DNA from: Kitasatospora cheerisanensis KCTC 2395
GTDB taxonomy: Bacteria; Actinomycetota; Actinomycetes; Streptomycetales; Streptomycetaceae
Direction: 5' to 3'
Assembly: GCF_000696185.1 (NCBI RefSeq)
Contig: NZ_KK853997.1
Coordinates: 3,053,218 to 3,117,217 of the forward strand
DNA length: 64,000 nt
In this document: positions 28,398-39,233 of the stretch, one piece after another
How the letters are laid out: the number at the start of each line of letters is the position of its first letter
Numbering within the stretch: position 1 is the first letter of the stretch
Notes under the pieces: generated by a model
Database searches by the model: none
Told to the model about the DNA's origin: nothing
What the model saw: the letters and a program-made list of their open reading frames with translations, nothing else
Translations under genes and position numbers: made by a program

Positions 28398-29687
28398 ATG
28401 AGTTCAACAGGCGCCACGGCTCATCAGAGCACCTGGTGGCACACCTTCTACGGCGGCCTGCAGAAGATGGGCCGCAGCCTCCAGCTGCCGGTCGCCGTCC
28501 TGCCCGCCGCCGGCATCCTGAACCGGCTCGGCCAGCCCGACATCTTCGGCGCCGACGGCCTCGGCTGGGACAAGGTCGCCACCGCCATCGGCGCGGCCGG
28601 CGGCGCGCTGCTCAACTCGGCCCTCGGCCTGCCGCTGCTGTTCTGCATCGGCGTGGCGATCGGCATGGCCAAGAAGGCGGACGGTTCGACGGCGCTCGCC
28701 GCGGTGGCCGGCTTCCTGGTCTACTACACCGTCCTGCAGGCCTTCCCGGAGGGCTGCAAGGCCGGGGCGGTGCTCAAGGGCAACCAGTGCGTGGACTTCA
28801 CCGCCGACGTGGCCGAGAACGCCGCCTTCCAGAATCCCGGCGTGCTCGGCGGCATCCTGATGGGCCTGTTCTCGGCCTGGCTGTGGGTGCGCTTCCACCG
28901 GGTCCGGCTGGTCGACTGGCTGGGCTTCTTCAACGGCCGCCGCCTGGTCCCGATGATCACCGCCCTGGTCGGCCTGGGCTTCGGCTCGCTGATGGTCTGG
29001 GTCTGGAAGCCGATCGGCACCGGCCTGAACGACTTCTCCCAGTGGCTCGCCGACCTCGGCTCCGGCGGCGCCGGCATCTTCGGCGTCGCCAACCGCGCGC
29101 TGCTGCTGATCGGCATGCACCAGCTGCTGAACACCTTCGTCTGGTTCCAGTTCGGCAGCTTCACCAAGCCGGACGGCCAGGTGGTCAACGGCGACATCAA
29201 CCGCTTCCTGGCGGGCGACCCGACGGCCGGCCAGTTCACCTCCGGCTTCTTCCCGATCATGATGTTCGCGCTCCCCGCCGCCGCGATGGCCATCGCCGCC
29301 GCCGCCAAGCCGCACCGGCGCAAGGAGATCTACGGCCTGATGACCTCGGTCGCGCTGACCTCCTTCGTCACCGGCGTCACCGAACCCATCGAGTACTCCT
29401 TCGCCTACGTCGCCCCGCTGCTGTACGCGGTGCACGCCCTGCTCACCGGCGCCTCGATGGCGATCACCTGGGGGCTCGGCGTCCACGACGGCTTCAGCTT
29501 CTCGGCCGGACTGCTCGACTACGTCATCAACTGGGGCCTGGCGACGAAACCGTGGCTGATCATTCCGATCGGCCTCTGCTTCGCGGCCGTCTACTACGTG
29601 CTGTTCCGGTTCATCATCGTCAAATTCGATCTGAAGACGCCCGGCCGCGAGGACGACGACGAGGTGGAGGACGTCACCAAGGCCTGA
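28398..29687 (+). CDS. nagE1: GlcNAc PTS EIIC permease (first copy)
   Basis: 429-aa membrane permease of the glucose/GlcNAc EIIC family. It starts FYGGLQKMGRSLQLPVAVLP AAGIL (family signature, shown in two parts). GVAIGMAKKADGSTALAAVAGFLVYY follows (here in part: GMAKKADGSTALA), then ITALVGLGFGSLM, and the sugar-binding loop TGVTEPIEYSFAYVAP. About ten helices. It ends with EDDDEVEDVTKA and has no fused EIIB, consistent with a separate nagF. ATG 28398 follows GGAGGG by 8 nt; the longer frame from 28236 crosses the operator and is not the protein. It imports and phosphorylates N-acetylglucosamine. Confidence 0.93.
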   Translation: MSSTGATAHQSTWWHTFYGGLQKMGRSLQLPVAVLPAAGILNRLGQPDIFGADGLGWDKVATAIGAAGGALLNSALGLPLLFCIGVAIGMAKKADGSTALAAVAGFLVYYTVLQAFPEGCKAGAVLKGNQCVDFTADVAENAAFQNPGVLGGILMGLFSAWLWVRFHRVRLVDWLGFFNGRRLVPMITALVGLGFGSLMVWVWKPIGTGLNDFSQWLADLGSGGAGIFGVANRALLLIGMHQLLNTFVWFQFGSFTKPDGQVVNGDINRFLAGDPTAGQFTSGFFPIMMFALPAAAMAIAAAAKPHRRKEIYGLMTSVALTSFVTGVTEPIEYSFAYVAPLLYAVHALLTGASMAITWGLGVHDGFSFSAGLLDYVINWGLATKPWLIIPIGLCFAAVYYVLFRFIIVKFDLKTPGREDDDEVEDVTKA

Positions 29688-29701
29688 CGCATTCGCCTCC
29701 G

Positions 29702-29738
29702 GCGCCCCCGGTGGGAGACAATTCCCGTCCGGGGGCGC
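29702..29738 (+). terminator. Hairpin after nagE1
   Basis: GCGCCCCCGG and CCGGGGGCGC arms with inner GGGA/TCCC pairing, 15 nt after the nagE1 stop. It separates nagE1 from nagE2, which has its own operator. Confidence 0.7.
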
Positions 29739-29865
29739 ACTGCTGTCCCCGTGCTGACACGACGTCAACCACCGGAAGGTTTCGATTCCGCAGCGCTTGT
29801 CCTCGGCAAACCCCAAAAGGTTCCGGAGCCCGTTCGGCGCGTGCTAGAAACTGGACCGGGCCACC

Positions 29866-29881
29866 AGTGGTCTAGACCAGA
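29866..29881. promoter_or_regulatory. DasR operator (dre) upstream of nagE2
   Basis: AGTGGTCTAGACCAGA matches the dre consensus ACTGGTCTAGACCAGT at 14 of 16 positions, with a perfect 12-bp palindromic core, 29 nt before the nagE2 ATG. It is the best DasR site in the window and would block transcription of nagE2. Confidence 0.88.
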
Positions 29882-29909
29882 ATCGCGCTGCCGTGAGGAA
29901 CCGTCCGCT

Positions 29910-31148
<1,239 letters not shown>

Positions 31149-31170
31149 CGCCGGGCCGACCGAGGGCGCT

Positions 31171-32118
31171 TCAGATCCAGCCCAGCCTGGTCGCGTGCAC
31201 CCCCGCCTGGAAGCGGGACTGCGCACCCAGGGCCGTGGTGAGGTCGGCGACCAGGCGGCGCACCGTCCGGTCCGAGATCTCCAGCTTCCGCCCGATCGCC
31301 TGGTCCGTCAGGCCGGCGGCGAGCAGCCGCAGCACCTCGCGGTGCCGGTCGTCGGGCGCCGCCCGGCCCAGCAGCTCCGAGGGGACCCAACTCCCCGCCC
31401 AGAACTGCTCGAAGAGCTCGCGGACCACCGACACCACCGCCGGGTCGCGGACCACCACGGCCGCGGTGCCGGGCGGCTCGCCGGGGGCGGGCAGCACGGC
31501 GAGGCGGGTGTCGACCACGATCAGCCAGAGCGGCAGCGTGTGCGCGACGCGGATGCTCGCGCCGGCCGCGGTCAGCGCCTGGACGTGGGCGAGCACGGCC
31601 GGCTGGTGCAGGGCGGCCGCCGGGTACACGGTGCGCAGCGCCACCCGGTGGGCGAGGGCGATCCGCTCCCGAGCGAGCTTCTCGGCGAGGCCGCTCTCCG
31701 ACTGGTCCTGCCCGGGCCGCAGCGACAGCGCCTCGGTGCGGGCCGAGCGGGCGGCGTCCTCCAGCAGGACGGCGATCCGCTCCGGGCCGCGGACGAGTTC
31801 GTGCGCGGCGGCGGTGCGCAGCGGCAGGTAGTGGCTGTGCAGGTGCTCGACCTGCTCGCGGGTGCGGCGGGCCTCGCCGAGCAGCGCGGCGAGCCGGCCG
31901 TCGGAGTCGGCGAGCAGGTCGCGCACCGCGCTGTCGACCGGGACGGCGGCCACGCCGCTGCTGGTGGCGGTGGTCGGCCGGAGCAGTCCGAGGGCCCGCA
32001 GCTCGTCCAGTGCGCGGGCGAACTCGGCTTCCTCGCAGGCGAGTTCCTCGCGGAGGCCGGACAGCGTGCAGCCGGGGTCGGCGAGCAGGCGGGCGTACAC
32101 GGCGGTGCTGGTCTCCAC
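31171..32118 (-). CDS. TrmB/LuxR-type helix-turn-helix regulator
   Basis: About 315 aa. The N-terminal winged helix is YARLLADPGCTLSGLREELA (TrmB-like). The central ligand-type domain includes a PLD-like ALSLRPGQDQSES and TAAGASIRVAHTLPLWLIVV. The C-terminal LuxR HTH is EVLRLLAAGLTDQAIGRKLE, followed by DRTVRRLVADL. This architecture is common in Streptomyces regulators of unknown ligand. GTG 32118 directly abuts GGAGG, leaving no spacer, so the start is uncertain: it may be leaderless or begin further upstream (ATG 32169). It is divergent from the aminotransferase at 32251. Confidence 0.8.
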   Translation of the reverse strand: METSTAVYARLLADPGCTLSGLREELACEEAEFARALDELRALGLLRPTTATSSGVAAVPVDSAVRDLLADSDGRLAALLGEARRTREQVEHLHSHYLPLRTAAAHELVRGPERIAVLLEDAARSARTEALSLRPGQDQSESGLAEKLARERIALAHRVALRTVYPAAALHQPAVLAHVQALTAAGASIRVAHTLPLWLIVVDTRLAVLPAPGEPPGTAAVVVRDPAVVSVVRELFEQFWAGSWVPSELLGRAAPDDRHREVLRLLAAGLTDQAIGRKLEISDRTVRRLVADLTTALGAQSRFQAGVHATRLGWI

Positions 32119-32250
32119 CCTCCGGAGGGTAGGGCCGCGGCCGGTGGGCGGACCGGCGGTTTTCAGCATGCGAGACGGGCGCGCCGGTGGCGGCCATGGC
32201 CCGATCCGGCGGGCCCGGTGCTCTTCGCGGGGCGGGCGGAGGTCTCCAGG

Positions 32251-33177
32251 ATGGGCGGCATGGCGATTCCCGAGTCTTCCGTGATCTGGTTCGACGGCGC
32301 GCTGGTGCCCTGGCAGGAGGCCCGGGTCCACGTGCTGACGCATGCGCTGCACTACGGCACCGGGGTGCTGGAGGGCACCCGGGTGTTCGACACCGCGGAC
32401 GGCCCAATGGTGTTCCGGCTGGACGAGCACCTGGCCCGGCTGGACCGCAGCGCCCGCATGCTGCGCATCGAACTGCCCTACCGGCAGGACGAGTTGGCGG
32501 CGGCGACGGTGGCGCTGGTGGCGGCGAACGGCCACCGGGAGTGCTACCTGCGGCACCTGGCGTTCCTCGGCTACGGCTCGATGGGGCTGGACATGCGGCA
32601 CTCCCCCACCAGCGTGTCCATCGCGTCCTGGGAGTGGCCGGCCTACCTGCCGGCCGGGCGCGGGCTGCGGCTGACGACCAGCAGTTGGCGGCGCACCGAC
32701 CCCAACTCGGTGCCGCCGGCGGCGAAGGCGACCGGGCCGTACCTGAACTCGGCGCTGGCCCGCCGGGAGGCGACCGAGGCCGGCTACGACGAGGCGCTGC
32801 TGCTGGCCCCGGACGGGACGGTCAGCGAGTGCAGTTCGGAGAACGTGTTCGCGGTGCGCGGCGGGGTGCTGCGCACCACGCCGGCGAGCGCGGGCGCGCT
32901 GGAGGGGATCACCCAGGACACCGTGCTGACGCTGGCCCGGGACTTGGGCGTCGAGGTGCGGGTGGAGCCGCTGCTGCGCTCGGACCTGTACGCGGCCGAC
33001 GAGCTGTTCGTCTCCGGGACGGCCGCCGGGGTGGTCCCGGTCGCCTCCCTGGACAACCGTGAACTACCGTCGGGCGAGGGCGAGTTGACCAAGCTCCTGG
33101 GGCGGGCGTACCGGGCCGCGGTGCTCGGGGAGGACGCCCGGTACCGGCACTGGCTGACGCCGGTTCACAGCTCGTAG
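32251..33177 (+). CDS. ilvE: Branched-chain amino-acid aminotransferase
   Basis: 308-aa class IV PLP enzyme that makes or degrades Leu, Ile and Val. The Schiff-base lysine is Lys159 in AAKATGPYLNSALARREA. VLTHALHYGTGVLEGTRVF is the N-terminal signature, DGTVSECSSENVF the cofactor site, and ITQDTVLTLARDLGVEV the C-terminal block. GGAGG lies 8 nt before ATG 32251; ATG 32260 is also possible. D-amino-acid aminotransferases and ADC lyases share the fold, but the motif set favours BCAT. The last 13 nt overlap the convergent hydrolase gene. Confidence 0.9.
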   Translation: MGGMAIPESSVIWFDGALVPWQEARVHVLTHALHYGTGVLEGTRVFDTADGPMVFRLDEHLARLDRSARMLRIELPYRQDELAAATVALVAANGHRECYLRHLAFLGYGSMGLDMRHSPTSVSIASWEWPAYLPAGRGLRLTTSSWRRTDPNSVPPAAKATGPYLNSALARREATEAGYDEALLLAPDGTVSECSSENVFAVRGGVLRTTPASAGALEGITQDTVLTLARDLGVEVRVEPLLRSDLYAADELFVSGTAAGVVPVASLDNRELPSGEGELTKLLGRAYRAAVLGEDARYRHWLTPVHSS

Positions 33178-33917
33178 ACGGCTCCGGCGCGGGCCAGGTC
33201 GACCGGGCCGGGGAAGGCGGCGGCGGCGTCCCGGCGGTTGTGCTCGGCGTCGGTCCACGGCGGGATGTGGGTGAGCACCAGCCGTTCGACGCCGGCCCGG
33301 GCGGCGTGCTCGCCGGCCTGGCGGCCGTTGAGGTGGATGGAGTCGAAGGTCTCCTTGCCGTGGGTGTAGGCCGCCTCGCAGAGGAACAGGTCGGCGCCGC
33401 GGGCGAGTTCGACCAGGTCGGGGCAGACCCCGGTGTCGCCGGAGTACACCACGCTGCGGCCGGCCGCCTCGATCCGGAAGCCGTAGGCCTCGCAGTCCAG
33501 GTGGTTGACGCGGGCCGCGGTGACGGTGAACGGGCCGAGGGACAGCCGGGCGCCGTCGCCGAGGTCGCGGAAGTCGAAGACCTCGGTCATGCCGGGCTTC
33601 TCCGGCATGTCGTAGGCGCGGGCCAGCCGGTCGGCGGTACCGGTGGGCCCGTACACGGGCAGCGGGTCGGGGCAGCCCTCGACCCGGTAGTTGCGGGCCA
33701 CCCAGTAGGCGCACAGGTCGATGCAGTGGTCGGCGTGCAGGTGGCTGAGCAGCACCGCGTCGACCTCGTACAGGCCGGTGTGCTGCTGCAGGTTGCCGAG
33801 CGCGCCGTTGCCGAGGTCGACGACCAGGCGGTAGCCGTCGGCCTCCACCAGGTAACTGGAGCACGGGGAGTCCACGGACGGGAAGCTCCCCGAGCACCCC
33901 ACCACGGTCAGTTTCAT
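33165..33917 (-). CDS. MBL-fold metallo-hydrolase (RNase Z/phosphodiesterase-like)
   Basis: 250 aa. The metal-binding motif is SHLHADHCID (His59, His61, Asp63, His64), with further ligands in VNHLDCEAYG, YSGDTGVCPDL and LTHIPPW. This is the ElaC/PDE-like subgroup of metallo-beta-lactamases: the N-terminus KLTVVGCSGSFPSVDSPCSS is typical of the actinobacterial cyclic-nucleotide phosphodiesterase type. The substrate could be a cyclic nucleotide or RNA. The ATG is at 33917, without a strong ribosome-binding site. It overlaps ilvE tail to tail by 13 nt. Confidence 0.85.
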   Translation of the reverse strand: MKLTVVGCSGSFPSVDSPCSSYLVEADGYRLVVDLGNGALGNLQQHTGLYEVDAVLLSHLHADHCIDLCAYWVARNYRVEGCPDPLPVYGPTGTADRLARAYDMPEKPGMTEVFDFRDLGDGARLSLGPFTVTAARVNHLDCEAYGFRIEAAGRSVVYSGDTGVCPDLVELARGADLFLCEAAYTHGKETFDSIHLNGRQAGEHAARAGVERLVLTHIPPWTDAEHNRRDAAAAFPGPVDLARAGAVYEL

Positions 33918-34076
33918 GCCGAGCCCTTCCCGCCCCGTCGGGCCATCGTCCGCGGCCGTCCGCGCCGCCGGGGGCGGAGCGGGTTCTTTGAGTGTCGAGG
34001 GTAAGGGCCGGTCGGCACTTTGCCCCCTCTCCCGTGCCGCGCTGTGGGCGGAATCACCAGGACGGGGCGGGGCGTC

Positions 34077-34265
34077 TCAGCGCCTCCCGGGGCGGCTGCG
34101 GGCCCAGTGCCGGATGGTCTCCGGGTACCAGCGGGGGCGGTAGCCGGCGTCCACCCGGTCGGGGTGCGGGAGCAGGCCGTGACGCTTGTAGGTGCGGACG
34201 GTCTCGGCCTGCACGCCGATGTGACGGGCGATCTCGACGTAGGACCAGAGCTTCCGGCCGGGCAT
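34077..34265 (-). CDS. Small MerR/AlpA-type helix-turn-helix protein
   Basis: 62 aa, almost entirely a winged-helix DNA-binding domain: KLWSYVEIARHIGVQAETVR followed by TYKRHGLLPHPDRV and a wing ending GYRPRWYPETIRHWARSRPG. GGAGG lies 9 nt before ATG 34265. Such single-domain excisionase-like proteins act as DNA-bending or regulatory factors and are common in actinomycete chromosomes as well as in mobile elements. No integrase is near. A large inverted repeat at 34362-34389 is a candidate operator. Confidence 0.8.
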   Translation of the reverse strand: MPGRKLWSYVEIARHIGVQAETVRTYKRHGLLPHPDRVDAGYRPRWYPETIRHWARSRPGRR

Positions 34266-34361
34266 GGCTGCCCACCTCCACGGTGACGGTGAACCAAGTG
34301 GTGCGCCGTCAGCCTCACGGGGCGGGTGCGCGGGGCGGGCGCGCGACCCGGGGCGGTGGCG

Positions 34362-34389
34362 GTTCCGTGACAGAGCGGTCACCGGGAAC
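34362..34389. promoter_or_regulatory. Inverted repeat upstream of the small HTH gene
   Basis: GTTCCGTGAC and GTCACCGGGAAC are inverted with a 6-nt spacer (two extra bases in the right arm). It lies about 100 nt before the HTH start and could be its autoregulatory site. Confidence 0.4.
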
Positions 34390-34447
34390 GGACAAAGAGC
34401 CGGATGTCACAGCGGGCCGATGATCGGACGAGCCGACCGCACGGACG

Positions 34448-34485
34448 CCGACGGCGCGGCACCCGGAGGGGTGCCGCGCCGTCGG
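34448..34485 (-). terminator. 16-bp perfect hairpin after cysM
   Basis: CCGACGGCGCGGCACC and its exact complement around loop CGGAGG, 13 nt beyond the cysM stop on the minus strand. Confidence 0.8.
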
Positions 34486-34497
34486 ACCGACGTTCCG

Positions 34498-35986
<1,489 letters not shown>

Positions 35987-36067
35987 GGACTCATCGTATA
36001 GATTCCCGCCCCCGCTTTGACATGCTCGTCTCGCCATCCGGGCGTCCGCGTTCCGAGGGATGGGAAA

Positions 36068-36110
36068 ACGGGCCCGCCCGCCGCTCGCGGAGCGGCCGGG
36101 TCGGGCCCGT
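36068..36110 (-). terminator. Strong hairpin after mec
   Basis: ACGGGCCCG/CGGGCCCGT outer arms with CCGCTC-GCG-GAGCGG inside, directly beyond the mec stop on the minus strand. It separates mec from the leader-cysO-cysM transcript. Confidence 0.7.
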
Positions 36111-36127
36111 CGTGGGGCTGCGGGGGC

Positions 36128-36559
36128 TCAGTCCTGGTACGCCTCGACCACCTGGACGTCTTCCTCCGTGATCACGCCGTCCACGATGCGGAACGAGCGG
36201 AACTGGTACGGGTCGTCCTCGCCGGTGCCCTCGGCGGTGGAGACCAGGACGTAGTGGGCGAACGGCTCGGAGGCGTAGCTCACGTCGGTGCGGGACGGGT
36301 AGGCCTCGGTGGCGGTGTGCGAGTGGTAGATCACCACCGGCTCCTCGTCCCGGTCGTCCATCTCGCGGTACAGCTTCAGCAGGTCGCCGGAGTCGAACTC
36401 GTAGAAGGTGGGCGAGCGGGCCGCGTTGAGCATCGGGACGAACCGCTCGGGCCGGCCGGTGCCGGCCGGTCCGGCGATCACGCCGCACGCCTCGTCCGGG
36501 TGGTCGGCGCGGGCGTGGGCGACCATCCGGTCGCGCAGTTCTCGGGTGATGGTCAGCAT
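36128..36559 (-). CDS. mec: Mec-type JAMM/MPN+ metallopeptidase
   Basis: 143-aa Zn peptidase of the Mov34/MPN/PAD-1 family. The JAMM motif is complete: Glu23 in PDEACGV, then HSHTATEAYPSRTD with His79, His81, Ser89 and Asp92. In M. tuberculosis Mec cleaves the CysO-cysteine adduct to release cysteine; related enzymes trim C-terminal extensions of sulfur carriers. With cysO and cysM downstream on the same strand, both roles are plausible here. ATG 36559 has only a weak upstream site and is 20 nt after the permease stop. Confidence 0.9.
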   Translation of the reverse strand: MLTITRELRDRMVAHARADHPDEACGVIAGPAGTGRPERFVPMLNAARSPTFYEFDSGDLLKLYREMDDRDEEPVVIYHSHTATEAYPSRTDVSYASEPFAHYVLVSTAEGTGEDDPYQFRSFRIVDGVITEEDVQVVEAYQD

Positions 36560-36579
36560 GCGGCCAGGATAGCGAGGCG

Positions 36580-38019
36580 TCAGTCGCCGCTTCCGGCGTG
36601 CAGGTGCCCGTGCGGATCCCCGTGCACGGCGGCCGGGTTGCGGCGGCTGAGCACCCGGAAGCCGACGACCAGGATCAGCGCCCAGCCGGGGAAGACGTAC
36701 AGCGAGATCCGGGCGGTGGGGTCGAGGGCGATCAGCACGGCGACCATCACCAGGAAGCCCAGCGCCACCCAGCGGCTCCAACTGCCGCCGGGCGCGCGGA
36801 AGGTCGGCGCGGGCAGCCGGCCGGCCCGCCAGGCCCGGCGGTAGCGGAGCTGGCTGGCCAGGATGACCCCCCAGGTCCACAGGCCGCAGACCGTGGCGAC
36901 CGAGGTGATGTACTCGAACGCCCGCTCCGGGACGAGGTAGTTGAGCACCACGCCGGCACCCATCAGCAGGCAGGAGACGGTGATCGCGGCGGCGGGGGTG
37001 CGGCTGGCGGTGAGCCGGGTGAGCCGCCGGGGGGCCTGCCGGCGCAGCGCCAGGTCGCGCAGCATCCGGCCGGTGGAGTACATGCCGGAGTTGCAGGAGG
37101 ACAGCGCGGCGGTGAGCACCACGAAGTTGATGATGCCGGCCGCCGCGGGGATGCCGACCTTGCCGAACGCGGCCACGAACGGGCTGACGCCGGGCTCGAA
37201 CTCGGACCACGGCACCAGCGACAGGATGATCAGCAGGGCGCCGACGTAGAACAGCGCGATCCGGGCCGGCAGGGTGTTGATCGCCCGCGGCAGGGTCTTC
37301 TCCGGGTTCTCGCTCTCGCCCGCGGTGACGCCGACCAGCTCCACGCCCAGGTAGGCGAACATGACGATCTGGAGCGACATCACGGCGGCGCCGAAGCCCT
37401 TGGGGAAGAAGCCGCCGTCCTTCCACAGGTGGGTGATCGAGGCGGTGTCGCCGGCCGCGGAGAAGCCGAAGACGAGCACGCCGATGCCGATCAGGATCAT
37501 GCCGACGATCGCGGTGACCTTGACCATGGAGAACCAGAACTCGATCTCGCCGAACAGCTTCACCGAGATCAGGTTGGCGGCGTACAGCAGCACCAGGAAC
37601 ACCAGCGCCGTCCCCCACTGCGGGACGCCCGGCTCCCAGAACCGCACGTAGACGGCGGCGGCGGTGGTCTCCGCCATGCCGGTGACCACCCAGAACAGCC
37701 AGTACGTCCAGCCGGTGACGAAGCCGGCGAACGGGCCGAGGAACTCCCGGGCGTACTCGGCGAAACTGCCCGACACCGGGCGGTAGGTGAGCAGTTCGCC
37801 GAGCGCCCGCATGATCACGAAGATCACCACGCCGGCCACCGCGTAGGCGAGCAGCAGGCCGGGGCCGGCCTTGGAGATGGCGGTGCCGGCGCCGAGGAAC
37901 AGACCGGTGCCGATCGCGCCGCCGATCGCGATCATCTGGATCTGCCGACCGCCGAGGCCGCGCTGGTAGCCCTCCTCGTCGGGGACGGAGTCGGTCGCCT
38001 CGTTCGTCTCCTGCGTCAT
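36580..38019 (-). CDS. Amino-acid permease (APC superfamily, AAT family)
   Basis: 479 aa with 12 hydrophobic helices. The N-terminal helix carries the family signature IQMIAIGGAIGTGLFLGAGT, and GELLTYRPVSGSFAEYAREF and GFVTGWTYWLFWVVTGMAE follow, as in GabP/ProY/LysP-type proton symporters. The C-terminus is His-rich (HGDPHGHLHAGSGD). Substrate specificity is not clear; D-Ser/Ala/Gly or GABA transporters are nearest in motif. ATG 38019 gives the usual length. It is followed closely by mec on the same strand. Confidence 0.9.
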   Translation of the reverse strand: MTQETNEATDSVPDEEGYQRGLGGRQIQMIAIGGAIGTGLFLGAGTAISKAGPGLLLAYAVAGVVIFVIMRALGELLTYRPVSGSFAEYAREFLGPFAGFVTGWTYWLFWVVTGMAETTAAAVYVRFWEPGVPQWGTALVFLVLLYAANLISVKLFGEIEFWFSMVKVTAIVGMILIGIGVLVFGFSAAGDTASITHLWKDGGFFPKGFGAAVMSLQIVMFAYLGVELVGVTAGESENPEKTLPRAINTLPARIALFYVGALLIILSLVPWSEFEPGVSPFVAAFGKVGIPAAAGIINFVVLTAALSSCNSGMYSTGRMLRDLALRRQAPRRLTRLTASRTPAAAITVSCLLMGAGVVLNYLVPERAFEYITSVATVCGLWTWGVILASQLRYRRAWRAGRLPAPTFRAPGGSWSRWVALGFLVMVAVLIALDPTARISLYVFPGWALILVVGFRVLSRRNPAAVHGDPHGHLHAGSGD

Positions 38020-38103
38020 CTGCCCGCCTCGCCTCACGGTCCGCGCCGACCGGTCGGCCGGCCCGCCCCGTCTTCCCTCGGAAGCAGCAGTGAACCATGC
38101 GGA

Positions 38104-38131
38104 AGCCCCGGAACCAGGTGATTCCGGGGCT
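38104..38131 (-). terminator. Terminator after the DUF2017 gene
   Basis: AGCCCCGGAA and TTCCGGGGCT with an 8-nt loop, about 45 nt beyond the DUF2017 stop on the minus strand. Confidence 0.75.
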
Positions 38132-38177
38132 TTCACAGAACAATCGGACAATACGAGCGAATCGGCGGGCCGGAGGC

Positions 38178-38753
38178 TCAGCCGATCATCGCCTCCAGCA
38201 GGCTCTCCTGCATCGCGCCGAGCCACAGGTAGGCGATCACCAGCGGCTTGCGCGGGTCGTCCTCGGGCAGCCCGTACAGGCCGTCCTCGTCCTCCTCGCT
38301 GACCTCCAGCCGGGAACCCAGGGTCAGCCGCAGGTCGTTCAGCGCGCCCAGCCAGCGCGGGCAGTCGGCGGCGCCGACCGCGACCACGCCGCCCTCGCCG
38401 CCGAGGCCGTCCAGCGCCCGGACCACCGCCAGCGCGTCCTCGCGCTTGCGGGCCCGCAGGTCCAGCTCGGTGTAGCGGCGGAACTCGGACGCCATCTCGG
38501 CGGCCTCCGCGTCCTTCGGCGCGCCCGGGCCGCCGTACGCGTCGGGGAACAGCCGCAGCAGCGCCGGGTCCTCGGGCGCCTCGCTCGGACCCTCGGCGAA
38601 CAGCGCCGCCAGCGGGTCGTCGCTCTCCCCGCCGGGCGGCGGGCCGATCAGCTCCAGCATCTGCACTTCCAGCGAGCGCAGGATGGAAGCCTCGAACTCG
38701 TCCAGCGGGATCGCCGCGCCGCCGTCCGCGGCGCTCTCGAACAAACCGGCCAT
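38178..38753 (-). CDS. DUF2017 family protein
   Basis: 191-aa acidic, soluble helical protein. FEASILRSLEVQMLELIGPP, RLFPDAYGG and FRRYTELDLRARKREDAL are the blocks of DUF2017 (PF09438). It lies 42 nt downstream of clpS on the same strand, the usual arrangement in actinobacteria, suggesting a link to Clp-dependent proteolysis. No catalytic residues are apparent. ATG 38753. Confidence 0.85.
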   Translation of the reverse strand: MAGLFESAADGGAAIPLDEFEASILRSLEVQMLELIGPPPGGESDDPLAALFAEGPSEAPEDPALLRLFPDAYGGPGAPKDAEAAEMASEFRRYTELDLRARKREDALAVVRALDGLGGEGGVVAVGAADCPRWLGALNDLRLTLGSRLEVSEEDEDGLYGLPEDDPRKPLVIAYLWLGAMQESLLEAMIG

Positions 38754-38795
38754 GTGTTTCGGATCAGTCCCTCGTGGGTGGTGGGTGACGGGCCG

Positions 38796-39089
38796 TCAGT
38801 CGTGCTGCAGGGTGGCCCAGAGGCCGTAGCCGTGCATCGCCTGCACGTCGCGCTCCATCTCCTCGCGGGTGCCGCTGGAGACCACCGCCCGCCCCTTGGT
38901 GTGGACGTCCATCATGAGCTTGCGCGCCTTGTCCTTCGGGTACCCGAAGTAGCTCTGGAACACGTACTGCACGTAGGTCATCAGGTTGACCGGGTCGTTG
39001 TGGACGATGGTCACCCAGGGAGTGTCCGGCTCCGTGACCGGAACCCCCTCCACCTCCGGGCGCTCGATCTCCACCGGCGCGACACTCAC
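38796..39089 (-). CDS. clpS: ATP-dependent Clp protease adaptor
   Basis: 97 aa. It delivers N-end-rule substrates to ClpAP/ClpCP. The substrate pocket is TIVHNDPVNLMTYVQYVFQS, and KARKLMMDVHTKGRAVV is the conserved second half, ending in the LWATLQHD tail. A longer frame starts at 39179, but GAGGAG lies about 9 nt before the GTG at 39089, giving SVAPVEIERPEVE as the N-terminal extension. It is divergent from pncB. Confidence 0.93.
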   Translation of the reverse strand: MSVAPVEIERPEVEGVPVTEPDTPWVTIVHNDPVNLMTYVQYVFQSYFGYPKDKARKLMMDVHTKGRAVVSSGTREEMERDVQAMHGYGLWATLQHD

Positions 39090-39233
39090 AGTCCGTCTCT
39101 CCTCGTCGACCTCGATCTTTTCCCCGCGCTCCATGCTTCCATCCGAGGGACCGCGGGGCGAATCAGGGTCGCCCGACACGAACGCCGGAGGGAAATCGTC
39201 AATCTGACGCTAAGTGGTAGTAGCATCAATCCC

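Noticed and set aside
34077..34265. Excisionase of an integrated element
   Set aside because: The protein resembles excisionases, but there is no integrase, att duplication or change of gene content around it.
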